A stretch of DNA of 64,000 nucleotides from Cellvibrionaceae bacterium (GTDB lineage: Bacteria; Pseudomonadota; Gammaproteobacteria; Pseudomonadales; Cellvibrionaceae), in contig JAOXRT010000080.1 in NCBI GenBank assembly GCA_025800365.1, forward strand, positions 62,001-126,000, in the 5' to 3' direction. The stretch's first letter is position 1, and each line of letters begins with the position of its first letter. The notes beneath the pieces are model-generated. The model had not been told where the DNA came from. It saw only the letters and a list, made by a program, of their open reading frames with translations, and ran no database searches. A program made the translations under genes and the position numbers. This document shows positions 54,826-63,444 of the stretch, in pieces.

Positions 54826-55530
54826 ATGCCCAGGCACATTGCCATTGTGGAAGATGAAATAGCCATCGCCGCCAATTACCAAGAAGCTCTGCAGCGCCAG
54901 GGCTTTCAAGTGAGTCACTACATTGATCGCCCTAGCGCCTTAAAAGCCTTCACCGATGCCTTACCAGATTTGGCCATTATCGACGTTGGACTTGGGGAAG
55001 AGATTGAAGGCGGCTTTGATCTTTGTCGGCAGCTACGCGCCCAAGCCCCTCAGCTACCCATCATTTTTCTTACCGCCCGCGACAGCGAGCTGGATATGAT
55101 CAGCGGCCTGCGCCTAGGCGCCGATGACTACCTCACCAAAGATATTAGCCAGGCCCATATGCTGGCTCGAATAGTCGCCCTGTTTCGTCGTATGGATGCC
55201 TTGCAAGGCCCGGAGCATGAAGAGCAAGAGAACCGCCTACAAAGAGGCGATCTCGATATTAACTTAGATCGAATGCATGCCCGCTGGCAGGAGCAACTGC
55301 TTGAACTAACCGTAACTGAGCTATGGATTGTGCATGCTCTGGCAAAGCACCCTGGCCATGTGAAAAACCGTCAGCAACTGATGGATGCTGCCAATGTTGT
55401 GCTGGATGACAATACCATTACCTCCCACATCAAGCGCATTCGCAAGAAATTTCAACAGATAGACCCCGAGTTTCGCTGTATAGCTACCGCCTACGGCATG
55501 GGTTATCGCTGGCAGGAAAATGCTGAATGA
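54826..55530 (+). CDS. pdsR: Sortase-system response regulator PdsR
   Basis: 234 residues from the ATG at 54826 (AAGGA 6 bases upstream; ATG at 54799 lacks one). Receiver domain: HIAIVEDE, phosphoacceptor D53 in LAIIDVGLG, and K105 in DYLTKDIS. The C-terminal OmpR/PhoB winged helix has LTVTELWIVHALAKHPGHVKN and ITSHIKRIRKKF. It belongs to the PdsR family paired with PdsS and is divergent from the sortase-target operon, so it most likely controls it. Confidence 0.92.
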   Translation: MPRHIAIVEDEIAIAANYQEALQRQGFQVSHYIDRPSALKAFTDALPDLAIIDVGLGEEIEGGFDLCRQLRAQAPQLPIIFLTARDSELDMISGLRLGADDYLTKDISQAHMLARIVALFRRMDALQGPEHEEQENRLQRGDLDINLDRMHARWQEQLLELTVTELWIVHALAKHPGHVKNRQQLMDAANVVLDDNTITSHIKRIRKKFQQIDPEFRCIATAYGMGYRWQENAE

Positions 55531-57638
55531 AGCTTAGCCGGCAGCTTTTACTGCTAAGTTTACTCACCCTGGTAATCCCCTGGGCTGGCTATCAGCACCT
55601 CCAGGAAATGGATCAACTTCTGCGCGACGGCCAAAGCCGAGCGCTGTTGGCTCAAGCCAAAGCCGTAGCCACAGCATTGGCTAAAGACAAGAACCTAGAG
55701 CTTTTTCCAGCACACAATGCACTAAGTGGCGAGGCCGGCTTTTTTGCCCCTTTGCAAAAAGGTCAAACCGTCTTAGATGGCTATGGTGGTGATTGGCCCA
55801 GCTGGCGCACTGGGCCGGTATATCGAGCTGGTGAAGCGCCCTTTCGGGCCCGCTGGCGTCTTATGCTGCAGCGCGCCGAGCAAGAAACCTTCGCCAATCG
55901 CAAACGCTTGCGCAGCCCTCACAATCGTATTTTTGTCTTTGTGGAAGTACAAAAGCCCGAATTACGTTATTACCACCCAGGCAAGAATGGCTTGGTCAAT
56001 GGCGATCATTTAATCCTGCAAAGTGCTTCCACAAGCTATGCGCTGAGCACCAGCTCACCCGGCAAAGTCATTGCACGTTTTCAAAATGGCGAAAAAATCA
56101 GTACAGAGCATCGTATTCAAGGTTGGTGGCGCGAAAATAGCAAAGGTTACCAAGTTGAATTGCAAATGCCGCTGTCGTTTTTATCAGGCCGCTTTAATCT
56201 ATCGGTAGTCTCCGATACTGGCGAGACCTTAAATCTCTGGCCCAATCACACCCAAGCACCAAGATTGGTGCAGCAACTGGAAGGTTTAGATGAAGAACTG
56301 AGCCATTTTCAGCAAGAGGGCTTGCGCTTAAGCCTTAGCGGCACTCAGGGCGAGCTACTGGCTGATTTGCAGGGTGGCGACGCCGCTAACGCTCCTTATT
56401 TTCCAGAAGCGAATAAATTGCATCCGCTTAAAGCTTGGGTCTATCAGCGCTTATTGCAGAGTCAGCAGTTAGAAGTTATCGAAGAATGGCAAGCAAATGG
56501 CTGGTACTTTGGCGACGAGCTAAGCCAAGCCCTGGCAGGTAATGCCAGTGAACGCTGGTACCAAGGCACAGGGCAACTAAAAGTTCGCGCCAGTGCGCCC
56601 ATCCGCAGCCCAAACGGGCAAGTTTTGGGGGCAGTGATAGCCGAGCAAAGCAACGATACACAAGCGGCCTTGATGAACTCCGCCCTGCTTAACTTGCTGC
56701 TCTACTCCAGCCTCGGTAGCTTCCTATTGGGCGCGGCGCTATTGGCTTATGCCAGCTGGCTAGGTTGGCGCATCAGGCAGCTTAGCCAAGCTGCTGAGCA
56801 GGCACTCGATGAGTATGGTCGCCCCAAGCCTGAACAAGGGCTGCTGCCTGCCAGTGAGGCCAAAGATGAGCTTGGCGACTTAAGCCGCAATTACCATCAA
56901 CTTCTGCGTCGCTTGCGAGCCTATAGCGACTATTTGGGCAGCCTTTCAAGTAAGCTATCCCATGAACTGAGAACCCCTCTAGCGGTGGTTAAGACCTCCC
57001 TGGATAATCTACAGCAGTGTGAACTCAATCAAGAACAAGAAAACTACAGCCAGCGTGCCTTACAGGGCAGTGAACGATTGTCGGCGATATTGAACGCCAT
57101 GGGAGCAGCCAGCCAGGTGGAAGCAGCCATAGCTAGCGCCGAAAAAGAGCGTTTCCCCTTAGATCAACTGCTCAAAGACCTCAGCCTCGCTTATGGCGAC
57201 ACCTTTTCCAGGCACTGCAAAATAGAGCTAGATTTAAATATCGAAGGTCAAACCAGCTATTGGGGAGCACCGGAATTGCTGGCTCAGGCCCTAGATAAGC
57301 TGGTGGAGAATGCCGTAGATTTCTGCCCTCCAGCCGGCACAATAACCCTATCGCTGACAGCACATGAAAGGGGGTTTAGCTTATCGGTCGATAACGACGG
57401 TCCGCTGCTGCCCGATCTAGTCAGTGAGCAGCTATTCGATTCATTGGTTTCTATCCGAGATAAGAGCGACAGCGAGCGCCCCCACCTAGGGCTTGGCCTA
57501 CGTATCGTGCAGTTGATCGCCGAATTCCATCACGCAAAGGTAAGGGCTCAAAACCGAGCAGATCTAGGAGGTGTGGTGTTTAGCATAGAACTACCTAAGG
57601 CTGCCCTGAACAATAACCGTGACAACGAATCACCTTGA
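55527..57638 (+). CDS. pdsS: Sortase-system sensor histidine kinase PdsS
   Basis: 703 residues, overlapping pdsR by 4 bases (ATGA). A short membrane start, a large periplasmic part of about 360 residues and a second membrane helix (about 388-412), then HAMP. The H-box is LSHELRTPLAVV with H479; the N-box is LVENAVDFCPPAG and the G-box is HLGLGLRIVQLI. The middle of the periplasmic part (about 115-235) resembles CBM9-type carbohydrate-binding modules (YALSTSSPGKV, GWWRENSKGYQVELQMPLSF). So it may sense a surface sugar or wall fragment; that is inference. Confidence 0.92.
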   Translation: MKLSRQLLLLSLLTLVIPWAGYQHLQEMDQLLRDGQSRALLAQAKAVATALAKDKNLELFPAHNALSGEAGFFAPLQKGQTVLDGYGGDWPSWRTGPVYRAGEAPFRARWRLMLQRAEQETFANRKRLRSPHNRIFVFVEVQKPELRYYHPGKNGLVNGDHLILQSASTSYALSTSSPGKVIARFQNGEKISTEHRIQGWWRENSKGYQVELQMPLSFLSGRFNLSVVSDTGETLNLWPNHTQAPRLVQQLEGLDEELSHFQQEGLRLSLSGTQGELLADLQGGDAANAPYFPEANKLHPLKAWVYQRLLQSQQLEVIEEWQANGWYFGDELSQALAGNASERWYQGTGQLKVRASAPIRSPNGQVLGAVIAEQSNDTQAALMNSALLNLLLYSSLGSFLLGAALLAYASWLGWRIRQLSQAAEQALDEYGRPKPEQGLLPASEAKDELGDLSRNYHQLLRRLRAYSDYLGSLSSKLSHELRTPLAVVKTSLDNLQQCELNQEQENYSQRALQGSERLSAILNAMGAASQVEAAIASAEKERFPLDQLLKDLSLAYGDTFSRHCKIELDLNIEGQTSYWGAPELLAQALDKLVENAVDFCPPAGTITLSLTAHERGFSLSVDNDGPLLPDLVSEQLFDSLVSIRDKSDSERPHLGLGLRIVQLIAEFHHAKVRAQNRADLGGVVFSIELPKAALNNNRDNESP

Positions 57639-57672
57639 TCAACAAAATAGACGACTTATCGCTGCAAAGGTC

Positions 57673-57700
57673 TTGACTTAGAAAACCAAAACGGCATAAT
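57673..57700 (+). promoter_or_regulatory. Sigma-70 promoter of rpsT
   Basis: TTGACT (57673-57678) and CATAAT (57695-57700) are 16 bases apart, 43 bases before the S20 start codon. Strong match to the consensus for a highly expressed ribosomal gene. Confidence 0.7.
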
Positions 57701-57742
57701 ACCGCGTCCTTAATTTAGACCAAACGTTATAGGAGCATTACG

Positions 57743-58009
57743 GTGGCAAATTCACCTCAAGCTAAAAAACGTGCCCGCCAGAACGAAAAGGCTCGCCAGC
57801 ACAACGCCAGCCTACGCTCCATGGTGCGTACTTACATCAAGAAAGTTAACGCTGCGATCGAATCTGGCGACGCAGAAGCTGCTAAAGCTGCATACGCTGC
57901 TGCAGTACCTGTTATCGACCGCATTGCAGACAAAGGCATTATTCACAAGAATAAAGCTGCTCGTCATAAGAGCCGTCTGAACGCACAAGTTAAGGCTTTG
58001 GCTGCTTAA
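57743..58009 (+). CDS. rpsT: 30S ribosomal protein S20
   Basis: 88 residues, starting GTG with AGGAG 7 bases upstream. [20 protein letters not shown] is the S20 signature, then [19 protein letters not shown] and a C-terminal [13 protein letters not shown]. It binds 16S rRNA early in 30S assembly. The non-ATG start is also typical of S20 in enterobacteria, where weak initiation supports autoregulation. It has its own promoter and terminator, independent of pdsS. Confidence 0.97.
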   Translation: MANSPQAKKRARQNEKARQHNASLRSMVRTYIKKVNAAIESGDAEAAKAAYAAAVPVIDRIADKGIIHKNKAARHKSRLNAQVKALAA

Positions 58010-58031
58010 TTGCACCCCTGCCTCAACTATC

Positions 58032-58060
58032 AAAAAAGCCGGCTTTAGCCGGTTTTTTTT
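58032..58060 (+). terminator. Terminator of rpsT
   Basis: AAAAAAG-CCGGC-TTTA-GCCGG-TTTTTTTT: a GC stem with a four-base loop and eight T. It lies 22 bases after the S20 stop. Confidence 0.92.
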
Positions 58061-58187
58061 GTGCCTGAAATTCACACCTCCTCAGCAATCAGCACAGGCA
58101 ACAAAAAGCCTGAAATCAAGCCAGAAAAGCCCCCTCATCCTCAAGTGGCAAAGCCCACGACCGTTTTTTTAAATAGATCAAATAAAA

Positions 58188-58210
58188 GAATTAATTTTGA
58201 AAATTAATTC
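58188..58210. promoter_or_regulatory. AT-rich palindrome GAATTAATTTT-G-AAAATTAATTC
   Basis: Perfect 11-base arms around one G, about 106 bases before the LapG-like protease start. The rest of the 306-bp gap after rpsT holds only the rpsT terminator and this site. It may be an operator for the protease gene; nothing else indicates a regulator. Confidence 0.4.
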
Positions 58211-58315
58211 ATAGTCAGATATTCCCATTTTCACCGACCGGTAGCGACCACGCCCAAATAGCGTGACATAGTTCACAAAACAAAAGAGAAGCCGTTCTCA
58301 GCTGAGTGACTAATC

Positions 58316-58966
58316 ATGCCAACAAAGACTGCCCCAATAGCCATACGGATTTGCCTATTATGCTTTGCATTGCTTGGCGCTCCGCTTTTATCCGCACAAG
58401 AGGCCCCCTTGCAGGGCATAGCCGCACTGCAGAATTGGGCCTCTACGGTAAATAGCCTGCGCCACCAAGGCTTCAGCCAAGAACAGCAGCTACAGGCCGT
58501 CAACCAGTACTTTAACCGCTTCTCATGGCGCAGCGACCGACAACGCTGGCAATCGGACGATCACTGGTCCAGCAGCTTCGACACCATTCGAAATCGCCAA
58601 GGGGATTGCGAAGACCTAAGCATTGCCAAATTCACCACCCTCTTAGCCCTAGGCTTCAAGGAACAGCAGCTACACCTGAACTATGTCTATTCTCGCCCTA
58701 TTAAAGCGGGTCACATGGTATTGTCAGTTCGTCTAGAAAATGGGCGACAGCTCGTCTTAGACAGTCTTAGCGATAGCTTAAGCCCGCTTTCCCAACGCAG
58801 TGATTTGCAAAGCATCTACCGCTTTAATCGTGAAGGGCTCTGGATACCTAAACTGAGCCAAGATAAGCGCAGCCACAGCTTACTACCGAGCTGGAAAAAG
58901 CTGCTGCAAAACGACCCGATGCTACGCAACCCTGAATTACTTTCTACCCAACTCGCAAGCCTTTAA
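58316..58966 (+). CDS. LapG-like transglutaminase-type cysteine protease (BTLCP, peptidase C93)
   Basis: 216 residues with a signal peptide (ICLLCFALLGAPLLSAQE). The catalytic triad is in order: Cys of RNRQGDCEDLSIAKF (about residue 99), His of KAGHMVLSVRL and Asp of LVLDSLSD. N-terminal NQYFNRFSWRSD is the family opening. In other proteobacteria LapG cuts a large surface adhesin when c-di-GMP falls. No LapD or adhesin gene is visible here, so the target is unknown. Confidence 0.88.
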   Translation: MPTKTAPIAIRICLLCFALLGAPLLSAQEAPLQGIAALQNWASTVNSLRHQGFSQEQQLQAVNQYFNRFSWRSDRQRWQSDDHWSSSFDTIRNRQGDCEDLSIAKFTTLLALGFKEQQLHLNYVYSRPIKAGHMVLSVRLENGRQLVLDSLSDSLSPLSQRSDLQSIYRFNREGLWIPKLSQDKRSHSLLPSWKKLLQNDPMLRNPELLSTQLASL

Positions 58967-59008
58967 ACCTAAACTCTGCTCGTCTAAAACTAAGGGACTT
59001 ACTCTCCC

Positions 59009-59353
59009 TTAGTTTATCCAACTGCCAGTATTTACTTGGCAATCGATACTATCCAGCGCCATATGAATCACCAAACCCAAGCCAATCCATCGGGTTTTAC
59101 TGAAAACACAAAGAGCTAAATAACCAACAATCAACGGCAAGCGGTGCAGCGGGTGAAAACCAATACTGCAGCGATTTGGATCATAAATAGGATCTGCCAA
59201 TAGATGATCCACATCCACCAGCATCGTTAACATCATGACCAGATAGGCTTTACGCCACTGTTTTGGGAAAAACAAAACTGCTACAGCAAACGGCACTATG
59301 AAATGTTGGGCTATGTGGAAAATAAGAAAACCTCGAACGGTAGGAGACAGCAT
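59009..59353 (-). CDS. DUF6122 family membrane protein
   Basis: 114 residues with about three hydrophobic segments. FLIFHIAQHFIVPFAVAVLFFP and VDVDHLLADPIYDPNRCSIGFHPLHRLP hold the His/Asp-rich core (DHLLADPIYDP). Family of unknown role; conserved His and Asp suggest a metal site at the membrane face. It is a single gene converging with the protease. Confidence 0.8.
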   Translation of the reverse strand: MLSPTVRGFLIFHIAQHFIVPFAVAVLFFPKQWRKAYLVMMLTMLVDVDHLLADPIYDPNRCSIGFHPLHRLPLIVGYLALCVFSKTRWIGLGLVIHMALDSIDCQVNTGSWIN

Positions 59354-59423
59354 TTGGAGTAGGCGCAGTATAACAGTTACCAGACGCTCTTTGCTTGACC
59401 GATGCCATCCAGTGCTGCCCTAG

Positions 59424-59771
59424 CTATTTATCAAACAGCACAGCAACTGCTAACAGGGGGTAAATCCAAGTCGCTGTATATTGCACATCCAGCCCTATCA
59501 AGCCAAGCTTCACAGCAAGCATAACGGCGATATAAAGACTACCCAATATCGTCAGACTAAAAAGACTTTTAGTCTTGTACTTGTGATAGTTTCTAAACGC
59601 CACTCCCAATCCCGAAATAAACAAAAAATATATAAAAAATTGCACCAGGATTTCATGGCCCTTGTATACCTCAGAGCCAATCGGCCAACTAAGGTAAACG
59701 TAAAAAACCAAAAAAATGGCCCCTACAAGCCAAACAAGGTTGAATACACGTATAGTCAAATTGTTACTCAT
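59424..59771 (-). CDS. Small four-helix membrane protein, candidate immunity protein
   Basis: 115 residues from the ATG at 59771, which has a near-perfect AAGGAGG 4 bases upstream; longer starts lie in the intergenic sequence. Four hydrophobic segments (FNLVWLVGAIFLVFYVYL, LVQFFIYFLFISGLGV, LFSLTILGSLYIAVMLAV and TWIYPLLAVAVLF). It follows the double-glycine peptide gene by 66 bases. Small membrane proteins directly after a bacteriocin precursor are often its immunity protein. That role is inferred only from position and size. Confidence 0.55.
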   Translation of the reverse strand: MSNNLTIRVFNLVWLVGAIFLVFYVYLSWPIGSEVYKGHEILVQFFIYFLFISGLGVAFRNYHKYKTKSLFSLTILGSLYIAVMLAVKLGLIGLDVQYTATWIYPLLAVAVLFDK

Positions 59772-59830
59772 CCCCCCTCCTTGTAACCTAAAGATGCTCA
59801 TCAAGGCAAGCGACCCCAAGGGCCACTTGC

Positions 59831-59851
59831 TTTCTAGTTAATGACTAGAAA
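59831..59851 (-). promoter_or_regulatory. Hairpin at the end of the double-glycine peptide gene
   Basis: TTTCTAGT-N5-ACTAGAAA, a perfect 8-bp stem spanning the stop codon. No T tract follows on the minus strand. Such hairpins between a precursor gene and the next gene often lower expression of the latter or protect the precursor mRNA. Confidence 0.5.
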
Positions 59852-60020
59852 AAGCCCGCCCTATAGCAATGGCAGCCAACACGCCACCACCAAAGGCTAC
59901 AGCAGCAGGAGCTGCTACTACCGACGCAACTAAGACCAGGCCACCAATAAGGGCTGTCCCTTGATCAAGCGTGAGCCCACCATTAACCCTACTGCATTCA
60001 CTTGAATTAAGTACTTTCAT
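59838..60020 (-). CDS. Double-glycine leader peptide, bacteriocin/microcin-like precursor
   Basis: 60 residues. The first 15 (MKVLNSSECSRVNGG) have the leader pattern of class II bacteriocins: hydrophobic and acidic spacing, then V-N-G-G for a peptidase-containing ABC exporter. The remaining 45 residues are glycine/alanine-rich and hydrophobic (ALIGGLVLVASVVAAPAAVA, GGGVLAAIAIG) with several GxxxG-like contacts, like a membrane-active peptide. AGAGG lies 8 bases before the start. No exporter is in the window. It is followed by a small membrane protein. Confidence 0.7.
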   Translation of the reverse strand: MKVLNSSECSRVNGGLTLDQGTALIGGLVLVASVVAAPAAVAFGGGVLAAIAIGRAFSSH

Positions 60021-60253
60021 AACTTTTACCTCTAACTCTAGAATAAATTACAACCGCACACGCATCTTTGAAATGGCTACTAAAATTAATTAACAAACAT
60101 TCCGAAACACCTCAACGCGCACCGGCGAGGTAAATATTATTGAATTGATAACACTTGAAAATCAGCCAAATCGATTAAGCTGAACACTATAGGAGGACAG
60201 CCCATCACTATAGACAACGGACTGCATAGAAACAAAAGACTGAAAATACAAAC

Positions 60254-60290
60254 ATGGGGTTAGAGCCAACAATCTTAACTCTAACCCCAT
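60254..60290 (-). terminator. Terminator of the RND efflux operon
   Basis: ATGGGGTTAGAG (60254-60265) pairs with CTCTAACCCCAT (60279-60290), 12 bp with a 13-base loop, just after the permease stop. On the minus strand it is followed by GTTTGTATTTTC. The 280 bases beyond, up to the peptide gene, show no gene. Confidence 0.75.
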
Positions 60291-60300
60291 TGCTAAGAAA

Positions 60301-63300
60301 TCAATTATTAATCAACGCTTGCTCACTTTCATCAGCCGGCTTATCTTCTTCACCATTAATACTGTAGTGAATACCAAACCAAGACAGCACGCCCGATTTA
60401 ATACTAGCACCCAGGGAGTACAAAGCCGGCACCAACAGTAGCGAAACAAACAGTGCAAACAAGACACCAAATGCCAATGCAATTACCGCCGGATGTAAGA
60501 ACTGAGCCTGCGCTGAGCGCTCAGCCAACATCGGCATCAAGCCAATAAAGGTAGTAATTGAAGTCAGCAAAATCGGACGGAAACGATTCACACCGCCAGC
60601 AATTACCGCATCGCGGACCGACATGCCCTTCTGACGCTGCTTACCAATATAATCCATCAATACCAAGTTATCGTTTACCACAACACCCGCGGCTGCACCG
60701 ATACCAAAGTAAGAGAACAACGCCATTGATGTATCAAAAATCAAGTGACCATAAACCGCTCCCATAAAGCCGAAGGGGATCGCTGTCATAATAATGATTG
60801 GCTTAAAGTAAGACTTAAAGGCAACCGCAAGTAAGGCGTACATTCCAAATAGAGCTAGGAAATATAGCGAAGCAATTTCCTTCATAAATTGCGCTTCACC
60901 TTCCGCTTGACCAGCCTTATTCACGGACAAACCAGGGTAGCGCGCCTTCCAGTCTTCCAGGAAGTTTTTCTCCATATCATCCATAATATCTTTGCGCACA
61001 TCGCCGCTCAGCTCGGCATCGATATAGGCACTGCGATTACCGTTGCGACGGTTAATACTCTTGATGCCTGGTGCATATTCCACTTCAGCCACGGAGAACA
61101 ACGGTACTTCGCGACCGTCCGCTGTACGGATTCGGAAATCATCCAGGCTATCCAAGCTGTGTCGCGCGGATTTCGGGTAGCGCAACATCACACGTACATC
61201 ACCGTTAGCACGAGGTAAGCGTTGAACCTCCTCACCGTAATAGGCTTGGCGGACTTGGCGAGAAACCGAAGCCAAATCAACACCTAGTTTCTCAGCACCT
61301 GGCAGCAAGCTTAAGCGCAGTTCATCGGCGCTGCCCTGCATATTGTTGCGAACAAAGAAAATGGAATCATAAGATTGCAATTGCATCTCTAGCTCTGCCA
61401 CAGCCTCGCGCAGGGTATCCAGATCTTTATGCTGCAAAGAGTAATTAATGCGCTGACCACCATCGTTCATGGTGTACTCTACCGAGACACTTTCAGCGTC
61501 AGGCACTTCACCCACCAACTCACTTAATCGCTTGGCGGTTTCTTTCGCTGAGAGCTCACGCACCTCAGGTGGTGCAAGTTTTACAATGGCAATCACACTG
61601 TCACGACGCGAGCGGGTATACCAATTTTCAATCAGTTCACCACTGCCGCCTTCAGCATTTTGATTCACCTCAGCTTCCAACTGCTTTTCTGCCGTTTGTA
61701 GCTGATCAAGAACCTCTAAAGCTCGGCTATAAGGTGAGCCAGAAGGCATCTCTACATTGATAATAACCTGATCACTTTCGATTTCTGGGTTGAAGGAAAA
61801 ACGTACCCAGCCGGTGTTGAAAACACCCAAACTAATGATAAAGAAAGAGATAAAAATCGAAATGGTCAAACCACGATACTTAATCGCTTTTTCCAACCAG
61901 CCACGATAAGTCGTATCAGCAAATCTCACCAAAGAATGTGCAATCTTTTGCTGAGTGCGAGCCAAGCCGTGTAAGTCTTTACGTGGACGCAGCTTTCTCA
62001 AGTGCGCAGGTAGAATTAAAAATGCTTCTACTAGAGAGATTACCAGTGCTGCAGTAATAACAATCGACAACATACGGGTAATTTGTACACTTTCGCCACT
62101 GAGGAACATCCAAGGCATAAAGGCAACGATGGTTGTTAGTACCGCAAAGATAACCGGCTTCGCCACCGCCTTTGTCCCCTCAACAGCGGATTCCACACCG
62201 CCACCGTGATCCGCACCATGGTGGTGGATGCTTTCACCCACTACAATGGCATCATCCACCACAATTCCGAGCACCAATAAGAAGGCGAAGGTCGACATTA
62301 CATTCATGGAAACATCATAGGCCGGCAAGAAGGCCAAGGTGCCCACGAAAGCCACACCGATTCCCACTGTCACCCACAGCGCTACTTGTGGACGCAAAGT
62401 TAGAATCAAAACTAAAAATACTAATAGCAAACCCGATAGTGCAGCAGAGACAATGGTGTCCATACGATTGTTATAGACATCTGCCGAATCCCACCATAAG
62501 GTTAAACTCATTCCCTCCGGCATATTCTCTTGGCGCTTAGCCAACCATTCATTCATGGAACGACTGGCCGCCACAATATCCATTGAGTCGGTTGTCATCA
62601 CCTGCACCAATACCGCAGGCTCGCCGTTCAATGTCGCTAGAATCTCGTTTTCTTCGTAGCCATCAATAACCTTGGCAACATCACCCAGCAAAACAACACC
62701 ACCATCTTCGCTCTGACGAAGAATAATGCTGTCAAAATCCTGCTGATTATTGGCCATATTGCGTGCACGCAACTGCACATCACCCGTGGCGGTACGAACA
62801 CTACCCGATGATAAATTTAAAGAGTTAGCACGGATTACCGCAGAAACCTGATCAAAGCTCAAACCATAGCGGCGCATCGCCTCTTCAGAAAGCTCAATGG
62901 CAACTTCTTCCGAGCGGGCACCAAATAGCTCCACAATAGAAATATTCGGCAAAGCGGCCACTTCATCGCGAATATTCTCTGCCATATCGGTTAAGCGTTT
63001 TTCGCCGACATTACCATGCACAGCCAAGCGCATCATTTCGTTGCGAAATACCGACTGACGTACTACTGGCGGCTCTATATCCCGGGGCAGAGAGTTAACA
63101 CTATCAACGCGAAGCTTTACGTCATTCACAAACTCCGCCATATCAACTTGGCCAAGCGCACGAACCACAATGCGACCAAAGCCTTCCGCCGCAAAAGAGT
63201 TTACTCGATCGATATTATCAAGATCCTTTAAGGCCTCTTCGATACGAATAACGACTTGCTCTTCTACTTCTTGGGGAGCGGCACCCGGCCAAGGAACATT

Positions 63301-63444
63301 AATCTCAACCTGGTTCGCTTCAAAAATAGGAAATACTTCACGCTCAACATTGAGATAGCCAATAACGCCCGCCACCAACAAGCCAAACATTAACAGGTTT
63401 GCCGCCACAGAGTTTTTGGCAAACCATGCAATTAACTTATCCAT
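60301..63444 (-). CDS. RND efflux permease (AcrB/MexF-like inner-membrane pump)
   Basis: 1047 residues, full length for the family. Twelve membrane helices in the usual 1+5+1+5 layout. The proton-relay Asp pair in TM4 is LGIVVDDAIVVGESIHHHG. The loop after it is unusually His-rich (HHHGADH) where most pumps have charged residues. Late motifs: FGIGAAAGVVVNDNLVLMDYIGKQ and GGVNRFRPILLTSITTF. It exports hydrophobic compounds or lipids with its adaptor, whose gene overlaps it by 8 bases. The substrate is not evident. Confidence 0.93.
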   Translation of the reverse strand: MDKLIAWFAKNSVAANLLMFGLLVAGVIGYLNVEREVFPIFEANQVEINVPWPGAAPQEVEEQVVIRIEEALKDLDNIDRVNSFAAEGFGRIVVRALGQVDMAEFVNDVKLRVDSVNSLPRDIEPPVVRQSVFRNEMMRLAVHGNVGEKRLTDMAENIRDEVAALPNISIVELFGARSEEVAIELSEEAMRRYGLSFDQVSAVIRANSLNLSSGSVRTATGDVQLRARNMANNQQDFDSIILRQSEDGGVVLLGDVAKVIDGYEENEILATLNGEPAVLVQVMTTDSMDIVAASRSMNEWLAKRQENMPEGMSLTLWWDSADVYNNRMDTIVSAALSGLLLVFLVLILTLRPQVALWVTVGIGVAFVGTLAFLPAYDVSMNVMSTFAFLLVLGIVVDDAIVVGESIHHHGADHGGGVESAVEGTKAVAKPVIFAVLTTIVAFMPWMFLSGESVQITRMLSIVITAALVISLVEAFLILPAHLRKLRPRKDLHGLARTQQKIAHSLVRFADTTYRGWLEKAIKYRGLTISIFISFFIISLGVFNTGWVRFSFNPEIESDQVIINVEMPSGSPYSRALEVLDQLQTAEKQLEAEVNQNAEGGSGELIENWYTRSRRDSVIAIVKLAPPEVRELSAKETAKRLSELVGEVPDAESVSVEYTMNDGGQRINYSLQHKDLDTLREAVAELEMQLQSYDSIFFVRNNMQGSADELRLSLLPGAEKLGVDLASVSRQVRQAYYGEEVQRLPRANGDVRVMLRYPKSARHSLDSLDDFRIRTADGREVPLFSVAEVEYAPGIKSINRRNGNRSAYIDAELSGDVRKDIMDDMEKNFLEDWKARYPGLSVNKAGQAEGEAQFMKEIASLYFLALFGMYALLAVAFKSYFKPIIIMTAIPFGFMGAVYGHLIFDTSMALFSYFGIGAAAGVVVNDNLVLMDYIGKQRQKGMSVRDAVIAGGVNRFRPILLTSITTFIGLMPMLAERSAQAQFLHPAVIALAFGVLFALFVSLLLVPALYSLGASIKSGVLSWFGIHYSINGEEDKPADESEQALINN

